Both the position numbers and the translations under genes were made by a program. 64,000 nt of DNA from Armigeres subalbatus (Eukaryota > Arthropoda > Insecta > Diptera > Culicidae), in contig NC_085139.1 in assembly GCF_024139115.2 (NCBI RefSeq), positions 14,975,533 through 15,039,532 on the forward strand, written 5' to 3'. Position 1 is the stretch's first letter. Each line of letters starts with the position of its first letter. The notes under the pieces were generated by a model. It was not told the DNA's origin. It saw only the letters and a list, made by a program, of their open reading frames with translations, and searched no databases. Shown piece after piece: positions 45,751 to 56,813 of the stretch.

Positions 45751-46335
45751 CTGTCGGAATTCGGAAGAATTCCTTTCGAAATTCGCAAGAATTCCTTTCG
45801 GAATTCGCAAGAATTCCTGTCGGAATTCCCAAGAATTCCTGTCGGAATTCGGAATTCCCTTCGGAATTTGTGGCGGAATTCGGAAGAATTGTCGGAATGT
45901 CGGAATTCGGAAGAATTCCTGTCGGAATTCGGAAGATATCCTGTCGGAATTCGGAAAAATTTCTGTCGGAATTCGGAAAAATTTCTGTCGGAATTCGGAA
46001 GAATTCCTGTCGGAATTCGGAAGAATTCCTGTCGGAATTCGGAAGAATTCCTGTCGGAATTCGGAAGAATTCCTGTCGGAATTTGGAAGAATTCCTGTCG
46101 GAATTCGGAAAAATTACTGTCGGAATTCGGAAAAATCCCTGTCGGAATTCGGAAGAATTTCTGTCGAAATTCGGAAGAATTCCTGTCGAAATTCGGAAGA
46201 ATTCCCATCGAAATTCGGAAGAATTCCTCGGAAATTTCGGAATTCGAGAGAATTCCTTTCGGATTTCGAGAGAATTCCTTTCGAAATTCGAAAGAATTCC
46301 TGTTGGAATTTGGGAGAATACAAATCGGAATTTAG

Positions 46336-49300
46336 GGATTTGAATTGCAAAACATTCATGTCAAAAATTTCTTTCGATGTTTCAAAAAAATATGTGTTTA
46401 CCGTTTTATTCATTTTCTTCGGATTTTAAAATAAAATATCGCTAGATTTGTTTTTACATTTATCGGAATTTCAAAGAAGTGCATCTTGCATTTTAAAGAA
46501 TTGTGCTTGGATGTCGATAGAATATGTTAAGGTAATTTGTAAATTTAATTTCGTATTTTCTCTTGTTGATGATTTGACCGAACGAAATGAAAATTGAGTG
46601 CAGAACTACGGCTCTTTTTCCTTATTGAACAAATAAAGTTTTGATCCGCATGAATGGAATGAATTGTTACAATATTAAGAAAAATTGTCAATAAAACATT
46701 GAGTTGTCTTAGTATGAATGTGACCGAATGTAAGTATTTACTTAATCTTGAATCCTTTACCATAAGTGACTGGTACCCCACAATTATAAGAATGATAAAT
46801 CGTGTTGTGTTTTCCGATAGGACCAACAGAACACCTTAATGAGTACCCCATGTGGTGCAACAAACGCCAGACAGTAGTTATTCCTGAGATCCAAGAACAC
46901 CAAAGCAAATCAAAACACTCTGCTGCTGTTGCATCCCGCAAACCAGTCAGTCGTTGCAGCGTGAAAGGGCTTCTCGTTGGCAGCTGACTGTGCGGGTAAA
47001 CTTTCCCATGTCAGCCAACAACATCCCAGCGATAACGCAACGAAGCACATCCCGAGGGGATCAGCAAGCAACAGCCAACGCAGAAAGTAACAAAATGTTG
47101 CCGAATACTTTACCGCGGCTCAGTGCCTTGTCCTAGAGAATATGATGTTCTTTCGCTAGGTATAATGGCGAGATACTATGGAGATGAGCCACTCGTCGGG
47201 TCTCCGCACCAGCGGCGAAATGATTAATTTATCAAAGAGAATTTTATAAATGTTTTTCGATGAAATCCTTTTCGCCGTGCGCTCTCATTAAAATTTAACA
47301 CGATTCGTTCTTGCTTGCCATTTTGTTGGAACAACCCCGCCGTCGGCGGCCGCTTTCCCGCCTCACTTGCTGCTGAAAGACGTCCTCGCCCTTTGGCGAT
47401 GCATTGGATCGAGTCAGCAACAGCGGCAGTTGGCTGTTTTGGTTTTCCATCCAGCCAGTTCGTTTTCATTTTCATATTGCGCACGAAATTAACTGTCAGG
47501 AGTTAAGCGCTCTAAAATGGAAACAATTTCTTTGGAGATTTCCACCCGTAATGGTGTGGGGGTGAGTAACGGCGGCGACGACGACGACGACGAGACATTC
47601 AGGAGATTATCCAAAGTTCCATCTCGCTTTGTGTGGTAGGTGCTTTCTGCTTGCTTTCCGGGGATCACCATATGAAATTTTCCTACAATAATCCCACGAG
47701 TATATTACCATAATGAAGAAGCTAATTTCTGGTGTGTGTAGGGCTGCGATATGGTCTTTGTTCAAGCATAGTCGTTTTGATTCCTAACTGACGTGGCTTT
47801 GAATATGTTGGCCAATGGTTGAAGAATTGATATTTTGAGCAATAATTCAGAGGAGGAAAATCGTATCGAAGGATACGCGTCAGAATTAAAAATTGGTTGA
47901 TAAATAATTGATATTTTTGTTGATAATCAGCGCTTAAAATTTAAATGATTTGACAAATTGATCAAATTTTGATGACCTACAAAATCGTTTTGCTTTTGAC
48001 GAAGAACCTTCAAAAAAAGATCGGTAGACAGCAGGTATTTAGAGTGCTCATGTGTAACATTCGAACACACTGCAATCTTTCTCAACTAATTTTTAAATGC
48101 ACTCGATTTATGTTTTTAGCGATTCGTTATTGATTTGATTTCAACCAGAAATGACGCATATCTCCAAATAATTCCGAATGTGTTCAGTACGACTACCCCT
48201 ATTCTACTCCAGATAACAAAACGCAAAAACTCGCTACCCCCGTTTGTGCGCCGGAAGGCAGCACGGAATAAAAGCCAAAAAAAAACATACACAAATTTAC
48301 TGGCGTTATTAGAAAAGATTACCGGGATAAAGTTGAGGATTTCATGTGCCTCCCCAACCGGCTGCCTGGCGATGCCATGCTGTTTGGTGGACCTCCCGTG
48401 CGGCCAACACCTCCATCTCGCAGGCTGAGTCTTTGACCAAAACGGAGAGAGCTAAGCGAAGTGCTTAGCCGACCGGTTGAAGGTGGGGGGCGCGTTCAAA
48501 TTTGTAGCATATTACACTTGTAGCTCATAATCATACTTAAATGGGTGTAGGGCTGCTGCAGTTGGAGCAAACGACTACGACGTTGTTGCCTGACGAAAAT
48601 CCGGCCGAGGTTGGGGCTGATCGCTGGTTTTGCTACACACAGCGCAAAGTCACAGGCAAATGGGAACGAAACAGTCCCCGGATTGTAAGCCGGATATTTA
48701 TGCGTACTTTTTCGGTCCCGTATCGGTATGTGGCACCATGATGGTAACACTCTCTCTCCGGTTGCGCAAATACAATTTCCTGAACGCCAAAAATTCTAAC
48801 ACCGTTCCAGGTCGTAAAGTTAAACCACCAGGGCCGTCGGACCAACCAACCAACCACCCTCCACTTGCCACCATGACGACGTCGCGATGTTTGCATTGCT
48901 GCTGCTGTTGCTGCATCCACTAGCGCCTACTTCGACCAAAACCAGCGGAGGCGCAGATTTATGACCTCATGTGAGTTCAAAGTGTGGCTCCAGGCGATCC
49001 CCGCCCCCTTAAAAAACGAGAATCGAGCCCCAAGCCAGAGACCAAGTCCCGGTCCCATAAGTAGGGAGTTGTTTATGGCACGTTTCGCGGGAAATCTGTT
49101 TTCCGGCAATATATTGCGAGGAATTAAATCGTTTCGGTTGTAATTTCTGCTTTCTCAAATCGGTAAGCCACCGCGATTTGTTGCGAAGTGTTGAATGTTT
49201 TTCTTTCATATAAATTTAGCGATGGAAGTTTTCTTATGGATAAGCTAGGCTTTTTTCTATGCCACCCGGCTGTAAAAAGTGCTAGTTCCGAAATTTTAGA

Positions 49301-49571
49301 AACAAAAGGGTTTTTTGTTATTCCTGATCGAGATAGCTTCTTGGATTTTTGCCCCTAAATAACTGAATGAATTAGAAAACTATTTTACTACAGTTTATTA
49401 CAGGTCGTTCGATGGAACCACAATTCAGTATCAAATATTTTGAACAGAAGATATTCAACTTATGTTAAATGTATCGCTCCACACGCAATCAAACATGTTC
49501 ACTCGTTCTACTGATTTACAGTATTGATCATCACAGCTGGATCAGTTTTTCTCGCGTTTATTTTGAAATCT
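46336..49571. other. No supportable gene; sparse small frames
   Basis: Mostly unique-looking sequence of ordinary composition. Several 60-100-codon frames on both strands (for example 47224-47506, 48541-48923, 48961-49209) overlap each other and carry no domain. GC-richer patches at 46830-47120 and 47320-47480 and a GAC-repeat near 47570-47592 could be host intronic or leader sequence. No splice model is convincing. Confidence 0.4.
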
Positions 49572-49582
49572 ACAAGTACCGA

Positions 49583-50089
49583 CTGCGGTCGGAAAAGATT
49601 CGCCCACGCACCAAATGTGTCATGTACAAGACGCTTATAAGACCGGTTGTCCTCTATGGACATGAAACATGGACAATGCTCGAGGAGGACTTGCAAGCAC
49701 TCGGAGTATTCGAGAGACGGGTGCTTAGGACCATCTTTGGCGGTGTGCAAGAAGATGGTGTGTGGCGGCGAAGAATGAACCATGAGCTCGCCCAACTTTA
49801 CGGCGAACCCAGTATCCAGAAGGTAGCTAAAGCCGGAAGGGTACGATGGGCAGGACATGTTGCAAGAATGCCGGACAGCAACCCTGCAAAGATGGTGTTC
49901 GCTTCCGATCCGGCAGATACGAGACGGCGTGGAGCGCAGCGAGCGAGATGGGCAGACCAGGTGCAAAACGACTTGGCGAGCGTGGGGCGTATCCAAGGAT
50001 GGAGAGATGCGGCCTCGAACCGTGCATTGTGGCGTCAAATTGTTGATTCAGTGTTATCTGTTTAGATGTTAACTAAATAAATGAAATGA
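49583..50089 (+). mobile_element. 5'-truncated RTE-like LINE, 11-bp target duplication
   Basis: One open frame encodes the C-terminal end of a LINE reverse transcriptase, with YKTLIRPVVLYGHETWTML, FERRVLRTIFGGVQ, AGRVRWAGHVARMPD and RRRGAQRARWADQVQNDL. It stops at 50063-50065 and is followed by a short ATAAATGAAATGA tail. ACAAGTACCGA occurs at 49572-49582 and again at 50090-50100, a target duplication that fixes both ends. These C-terminal motifs are typical of RTE/BovB-like proteins, which copy their RNA into DNA at a nicked target. The catalytic part is absent, so it is a dead-on-arrival copy. The intact frame suggests recent insertion. Confidence 0.92.
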
Positions 50090-50149
50090 ACAAGTACCGA
50101 ACAATCCCCAACTATTTCAAAAAGTGTTTTTTCACTAAAATCCTCGACA

Positions 50150-50400
50150 GATACAGTAAATACACTGAGGTCGCTTTTTATGCGGTTTTTTGTTACGCGG
50201 GTCGCTTTTTACGCGATTTTTTTTAAACGGGATTTTTGGGATTTACGCGGTTTTTTTACTCGGATTTAATTTTTTACCCGATTTTTCGAAAAAGTCCTGA
50301 AATCACGTGAAAATTGTAAAAAGTTGATTTTTGATCGATTTTTGCTAGTCATTTTTTACGCGGATTTCGGATTTTACGCGGTTTTCAAAAAAAAATCATT
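50150..50400. repeat. Degenerate TTTTACGCGG-rich repeat
   Basis: Iterates TTTTTACGCGGTTTTT-like motifs with variable spacing. It is likely a fragment of an interspersed element. No terminal repeats are readable. Confidence 0.55.
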
Positions 50401-50474
50401 TTCAAGAGAAAACACTTAGAGTATTTAATGGAGGTACGATGCTGGGTCATTAGAGTGAAGGCCGTCAGTCCCGT

Positions 50475-50760
50475 AGGTCATTTGGAAGTGAATGAGAATT
50501 GAGAAGTGATATATGAGAAGTGATAAGTGAGAAAAGCGAAGTGATAAGTGAGTGAAGAGAAGTAATTTGTGAGAAGTGAGAAGGGAGAAGTAGGGAGTAC
50601 GAATAGAGAATGGAGAAGTAGGGAGTGTGAAAAGGGGAAGCAAGAAGTGAGAAATAAAAAGGGAGAAATGAAAAGTGACAAGTGAGAACCGAGAAGTGAC
50701 TAGTGAGAAGTGAGTAATGAGATAAACATGTTAGACGGGAGACGGGAGAAATGAGAAACG
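50475..50760. repeat. GAGAAGTGA minisatellite, array 1
   Basis: Degenerate 7-9-bp repeat of the AAGTGAGAAGTGAG type. Stop-poor minus-strand frames (rich in SLLT and FSLL) are artefacts. The same motif forms array 2 at 51836-52880. Confidence 0.9.
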
Positions 50761-51835
50761 AACTTCTCGCTTTCCACTTATTTTCGTACGGCTGGAAATT
50801 TCCGTCGTCTTGTGGCGACCGTCCAAGGTTCCGTCGTGGTGCAAGCCACGAATTCCGTTCAAGATCTTCGAGACCCGTATGTACCGTGAAGGCCCGTAGG
50901 TAGTTAAACGGAGTGTGTGAAGTCGTTCAAACCTTCGTAGCGAAGAATCTCCCATCGGTCGTCCATTGCCGAAGGTAAGGTCCCTCTCCGTCAATTTCTG
51001 TGGACCGGAGCCATCCGAGAGCGCGTGTCGTCCATTGCACGCAGTGAACCCGATCCGAACCGAAAGATAGAGGTTTCGCCGATCCCCGCTCGGTGGAACG
51101 GAAAGGTACGCGAAGCCGGGTCGCTTTGGGTACGTGTGCCTCTATCCGTAAGTGAGAATCGCCCGGGGCATTTTTACGCCACCATTGCTCTCGCGGAACA
51201 AAACGGAAGCTTCCGTTCCAGCCGCCACTACCTCCGCATCTCTAGTTCGGCCATAACACACACGCGGGTCATCTGAACGTTGCGCGCCAAATCGCAGCGT
51301 GGACATTCCGGTGGCAGCCATCGCATCACCGCCATCGTCGAGGTTTTCTCGAGCCAGAAGCTGCCAGATTCGTCGGAGTTCGTCGGGCCCCATCGATCAT
51401 CAAAAACCTGCGCAGGTACGTGTTAGAGCTTAGTTACATGGCCATGTTTGCTCTTATGTTTCCATTTCCGTTGAAAAACGTCCAGCACGAATAAAATATT
51501 CTAGAAGTAAAGTGATGGTGATTTAGTTTAATTACGTTTAACGTCAGTTTCTTAAATAAACGACTCACTAATTTCGGGAGCCAAAACACGTTTTTTCTTG
51601 GTTGTATGGAAACTTTTTGCGGTCCCTAAGCTCTTGCGGTGAATGAATGGGAGGAGATTTAGCTTGCGCTTGAGAGATTTTGCCAATTTCGCTTAATAAC
51701 CGTTCTAGAGTTTTCCCTGAGCCAAACAGTCTCAAAAAGTCGGGCAATTAAAACGTGACCGGTGGTCTCTCGTTGAGAGTGGCGCTAAAGCCGCCGATTA
51801 ATTAAACTCGGTAAACGTGAACGGTTATATTGGGT
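50761..51835. other. GC-richer segment between two GAGAAGTGA arrays
   Basis: It has ordinary complexity, with frames of 83-87 codons on both strands (50731-50994 minus, 51025-51276 plus, 51142-51393 minus) that overlap and show no domain. Donor-like GAAGGTAAGG (about 50972) and GCGCAGGTACG (about 51412) could mark leader exons of a host gene or retroelement. Confidence 0.35.
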
Positions 51836-52880
51836 TATATTGGATAAGTGGAAGCGAAAAGTGAGAAGTGAGAAGCAATAAGTGAGAAGGGACAAATGAA
51901 AAATTAGATACGATAGAGTGAGATTTAAGATGAAAGAAAGTGAGAAGCAAGAAGAGATAAGTACGAAGTACGAAGTGAACAATGAGAAGTGTGAAGTAAG
52001 TAGTGTTAAGTGAAAAGTGAGGAGTAAGAAGTGAATAGTGAGAAGTAAGAACTGAGAAGTGAGAAACGAGTGGTGTGAAACGAGAAGTGAAAAATAAGAA
52101 GCGAGAAGAAAGAAGTAAAAAGTAGATGAGAAGTAAGATTTGCGAAATTAGAAGTGAGAAATACGAAAGGGAGAAATGAGAAATAAAAAAACGGTAGCGA
52201 GAAGTTAAATGTGAGATTTAGGAAGTGTGAATGAAAGTAAAAGGCGAGTAATGGAAAGTGATTTTTGAGAAGTGAAATGTGAGAAGTAAATAGTGTGAAG
52301 TGAGATGTGAGAAACCAGAAGTGAGAAATGAAAAGTAAGTAGTGATATGTGAGATGTGAGATGTAAGAAGTGAGAAACAAGAAGGTCACTTCCCACATAC
52401 AGAAAGGCAGAAATGAGAAATTAGAAGTGAGAAGTAAGGAGCGAGAAGTGAAAAGTGAAAAGTGAGAAACGGGAAGTCAGAAGTGGGAGGCGAGAAGTGA
52501 ATAGTGAGAAGTGAGAAATGAGATAAATATGTGAGATTTGAAAAATGAGAAGTGAGAAACGAGAAGTGATAAGGGAGAGCCGATAAATGAGAAGCTACAA
52601 GTGAGAAGTGAGATTTAGAAGTGAAAATTTCGATACGCGAAGTGAGATGTAAGATGTGAGAAGCGAGAAGGGAGAAACGAGAAGTAATAAGTGAGAACCG
52701 AGAAGTGGGTCGGAAGCGACAAATGAGAAGTGAGAAATTCAAAAACGAGAAGTGAGATCTAATATGTGAGAAGTGAGAAGCGAAAAGAAGCCAGAATTGA
52801 AAGGGAAGAACTGAGTTATGAGAAGTGAGATGTGAGAAGTGAGTAGCGAGAAATGAAAAGTAGTAAGGTGTGAGAAGTGT
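51836..52880. repeat. GAGAAGTGA minisatellite, array 2
   Basis: About 1 kb of degenerate GAGAAGTGA and GAGATGTGAG motifs on the plus strand, in the same orientation as array 1. It is longer and more variable. Confidence 0.9.
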
Positions 52881-53744
52881 TGGCAAGAAGGGTACCACAC
52901 GAATTTGACGACACACGTTCCATTGCTTGGATTGCAATCGTGACGTCATGATCGTTTGGATAAACTAATTGAGAACTCGTTTTCGCCTCAGCTCGTCTAT
53001 AGAACCTACAGTGTCTATAATCTAGACTTTCCGATTTGGTTACAGTATTTAGACAATGGGATGCGGGTGGTCGTGGTGATCGAAGTGTGCCTCGATTGTG
53101 ACCGGTCGCGATTTTTCGCTGTCAATTTTTTTCGCGTATTTGTTTACATTCGACTGAAATACATTTTACATTTTTTGAACGGTCCGCGTTGATTGGCTCA
53201 TCGAATGTGCGAGTGCATCCACAAGACGAACTTTGCCCAGCTGTATACGCAAGCGCAGCGGAAGATCAGGTACCGCAGAGGGAGAAACCACCGACTATGT
53301 TATACTTACCAGGGGCGTCTCGTGGACTTTTGCTACACCTGTTCTACCATGCTGATAAAAAAAATCATCAAGCTGAGTGGTTTCGAATGAAAGTTGGGCA
53401 TTTAATCTAATATTACAACCTTTTCTTGTACAACTTAACCAAATATTAGCAAAAAAAAAAAAACAATTTGAATAGAAACGATTTACAAAACAATAAATGA
53501 CTTATTTTTCTCTTTTGTTACAACAATGTTTTAAATTTAGATGCACTTAAAATTTTAGACTCGGAAATCGTCTAAAATCTAACTTGGTAACAGTTGGGCA
53601 ATAACTGGATATTGCTCAGAATAGAGATCTTTCATATCGGCTCATTCCACCATTCAGGGTACACGGGTCCCATCGCCGCTAATATTTAAGCTCTCACATA
53701 TTTTGTTGCTATGAAAAAAATGTTATTAACCATTATAAGTATAA
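52881..53744. other. No supportable gene
   Basis: Two overlapping frames at 53189-53410, one of which is Cys- and Lys-rich (65 aa), have no recognisable domain and no supporting splice sites. The rest is AT-rich and unassigned. Confidence 0.4.
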
Positions 53745-55345
53745 TATTACTAGCTGTATGTACCCGGCCTTGCTCGGAGTTGCCAGTTTAATTCGCAGTT
53801 TTTTTCACCATCGGAATTGGAATAGGTCAAAAGGATAATTGTGTTTTCTTATTGATATTTCATCATTTGATTAAAAGAAGGTAGATTACATTTGAAAACA
53901 TTGACTGATTTTGAAAATGGGATCAAACCCAAAATCGCTTTATTCCGGGCAAACGTCTATTTCTAAAGAAGGAAAAACATACACCGATGCCTTATTCCGG
54001 AAAAACGTCTATTTTTAAAGAAATGATCACATTTACCGTCCAGAAGGAAACACTTTAATCATTGCTTTTCTCTGGGCAAACCATGATTTCGATGAAGTGT
54101 TGAGTTGATCGATCCCTGTCATCTTCGCCTTCTTAAGAAAAGAATGTTTGTTCCAAATTTGGTTGAAATCGGGCAAGGGGTACAGAAGTTATGCTGGAAC
54201 ATTGGATCATTGCATACCTTGCTTTTATTTATTAATCTTGAATCATTATCATATAATTATCATACCTTTTAAAATTTGGAATAAAGGTTACTCGATTATG
54301 GATCACTATGCAATTTGATCATTCATAATCATCAATCATTAATCATATCGATCGTTAATCATTAACCATACACATAGTGTGTCAACATTTAATCACGATC
54401 GGTAATCGTTAATCATAATCCAACGGTTTTTTTCATTATTCATAATCGTTAATTATTGTCAAAAATGAATTTAATCATTAATCATTATCAGTCATCATTT
54501 TCAAAAAATTATAACTCATTAATCATAATCTTTAATCATAGAGTTGAATGATTTAATCATTTAATCTGCTTAGAATTGGTCCTGGGGGTCAGGAGTTACA
54601 CTGAATTGCCCGTTTTCTAAAGACAACCGCTTTCCCTTTACCCTTCCTCTTTTCTCAACGGCCATTTCACCCCTTTGTTATCTTCTCCTAGGGATAGAAA
54701 ATGTGTACCAAATTTGGTTGAAATCGGTACAGGGGTTCAGAAGTTACACTAAATTGCCCGTTTTCTGAACAATACCCTCCCTTCAGACCCCTACCCCCTT
54801 ATCCAAATTTCCCTCCCGTACGATCGGCTCCTCATAGTGAATATGTGTACAAAATTTGATTGAAATCGGTCCTGGGGGTTGGGAGTTACACTGAGTTGCT
54901 CGTTTTCCAAAGACAACACCTCCCCTATACCCTCCCCTTTTTCCAATGACCATCCCATCCCTTTGTTATCTTTTCCTTATGATGTAGAATGTGTGTACCA
55001 AATTTGGTTGAAATCGGTACAGGGGTTCATGATTTACTTTGAATTGCCCGTTTTCTAAACAAAACCCCTCCTCCAGACCCTCCCCTTTCCCAAATCCCTC
55101 CCATATGATTACCTCCTCGTAGTGAATATGTGTACAAAATTTGGTTGAAATCGGTCCTGGGAGTTGAAAGTTACACAGAATTGTTCGTTTTCTGAACAAA
55201 ACCCCCCCCCCTTTTCTACATGACCATCCCACCCCTTTGTTAACTTCCTCTGAGGATAGAGAATGTCTGTACCAAATTTGGTTGAAATCGGCCAAGTGGT
55301 TCAGAAGTAGTTAGCGAACATACATACATAGATTGGTTTTTATAT
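53745..55345. repeat. Dispersed element with internal ~125-bp repeats
   Basis: Starts near CTAGCTGTATGTACCCGGCC and ends ACATACATACATAGATTGG. The core phrase ACCAAATTTGGTTGAAATCG, followed by a GTTCAGAAGTTACAC-type segment, recurs about every 125 bp between 54150 and 55310. Between copies lie C-rich stretches (CCCCTCC). At 54230-54560 there is an AATCATTAATCAT low-complexity tract. The termini resemble interspersed elements common in insects. I do not name the family. Confidence 0.7.
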
Positions 55346-55410
55346 ATAATATTATATTATATTAATTATATTATAGTATATAATTAGTATATTATTATAC
55401 AATTATTGTT
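55346..55410. repeat. TATATTA low-complexity tract
   Basis: AT-only run of ATAATATTATATTATATTA type following the dispersed element. Confidence 0.8.
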
Positions 55411-55535
55411 TGATGCGACCCCAGATTGTGACGACCAATGAGTCACATTTAGAAGCTGAAATGTGTTCCAGTTATTGAATTTTTCAAATTTAGTGAAATC
55501 TATACCTTTTTCTCTATGTTGATTGATTTTGAGTA

Positions 55536-55733
55536 CACCCGATTCTGTTTTTACACGGATTTTTTTTACATGGCCGTGTAAAAAAAAATCTCATACAAAA
55601 TTTTCGCAAAGTTGCTCCATTTTGCATGATTCGTCGAGAAATCATAAAACTTTTTTTACACGGATTTTCAAATTTTGTACTGAAAACTTTTTTTACACGG
55701 AACGCATCCCCCGTGTAAAAAAAGAATCGGGTG
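55536..55733. mobile_element. TA-flanked MITE, 198 bp
   Basis: Begins CACCCGATTCTGTTTTTACA and ends with the inverted TGTAAAAAAAGAATCGGGTG. TA lies on both sides (55534-55535 and 55734-55735). The inside repeats TTTTTTTACACGG. No coding capacity. Confidence 0.88.
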
Positions 55734-55735
55734 TA

Positions 55736-56812
55736 TTCGTAAAAAAAAACATTATTTAATGTTTCTTTTGAAAACGCAAACATTAATTTAATATTGTTCT
55801 TGATGCATTGCATATTCATCACGAGAAAAAAGAAAAACAAACTGTTTCCAACCAAAGCGTGCGCGGTGCGCTCTTCGGCAAAGCACAGCCCGACACTACG
55901 ATCGAGTCTAACCGAAGGTGCGTCGAGTCGTTGATTGTTCTCGCAGCGCGTCGAACGGGTTTGACTCCTGCGCGCATAGCATAACTTGCATCTAAACGTG
56001 CTTGCTTCGCATGCGAAAGAGGATGATGTGAAAAAACGGAGAAAGCTGGCAACGCTCACGCCGGTTCTCTGCGCGTGGAGAACGAGTGAGAATACCAAGG
56101 AGGAAATTATTTCAAATCATTTGAACCGGTGCCAGCGAAAGTGGTACATAAACCATTTTTGTCGATTTTGTGTTTTTTACACCAACTGCTTCTGGGAGCA
56201 AAAGTTTAGTAAGGGAATAACGAAAAAGTGATTTTTGACAACCAAATCTGGAGAAATGCATTGTTTAATTTCTGGTATATATCACAATGGCAATTTCGTT
56301 GCCAGGAAAAGTGGTACATGTGCAGTTATACCCACTAAAAACAGTTTATTGAAAAAAAAAATTTTACAACGTAGTTGTTTCCGCAACAGAATTTAACCCT
56401 AATTTGAATTTCAAGATGGTTTACGGACGTTTAAAATAATTTTAAAAATGAACATGTACCACTTTTACTGGCAACGTCATGGCGCAAAACTTTAAATTTT
56501 ACTTCTTGCAGCGCTGCTGTTGGTTCTTCATTATAGATCGTACGACTGGCAAAAGCTTTCTATGTGATGGGGTGTGGTTTTTCAGAGAAACACACATTTA
56601 GCTGCAATTTGACTGTACGCCAAGCATGTGGCGTTAACTTGATCTGCCTACGAAATATTTCTTTAGATGTTTAGATGTTAAAATCATTGGAAATATTACG
56701 TGAAGCTTTGTTTAAAAAAATTACTGGGTAAATTATTTATATTTTATAATTAATTACCAAGACATTAATTTCTTACTTCTGACCTAAAAATGGTTACCTG
56801 TTCCATGAACAG
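55736..56812. other. No supportable gene
   Basis: Overlapping frames on both strands at 55819-56231 around a GC-richer patch have no recognisable domain. The remainder is AT-rich. Confidence 0.4.
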
Positions 56813-56813
56813 G

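Larger units (their letters stand above)
36541..46335. repeat. 22-bp satellite array, about 9.8 kb
   Basis: About 445 copies of a 22-bp monomer composed of TTCCTSTCGGAA and TTCGGAAGAA, with a GAATTC hexamer about every 11 bp. Subfamilies differ mainly at the four bases after TTCC: CTCTCGG, CTGTCGG, CCACTCGG, CTATCGG, CCCTCGG and CCTTCGG forms. These lie in blocks. Shortened units (20-21 bp, GGAATCGG or CAGGTCGG) cluster at 37420-37660, 39430-39615, 39880-39960 and 41040-41420. The monomer is stop-free in all six frames and 22 is not a multiple of three, which gives frames up to 839 codons with a 22-residue period. Those are not genes. Confidence 0.97.

Noticed and set aside
36541..46335. CRISPR-like array
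   Set aside because: Units are contiguous, without unique spacers, in a eukaryotic repeat landscape.
4930..46335. Heat-shock elements or STAT sites in the satellites
   Set aside because: GAA/TTC spacing does not fit nGAAnnTTCn or TTC-N3-GAA. GGAA cores occur, but any factor-binding role is only speculation.
1..46335. Identity with the known Aedes satellite that yields the tapiR piRNAs
   Set aside because: I cannot recall its sequence reliably and see no basis to equate it with these 22-bp or 24-bp monomers. An alignment would decide.
43299..46343. Long frames of 400-690 codons on both strands
   Set aside because: Same stop-free satellite, including the inverted segment. Simultaneous long frames on both strands show they are artefacts.
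46336..49460. Several 60-100-codon frames in GC-richer patches
   Set aside because: They overlap on both strands, lack domains and have no convincing splice structure.
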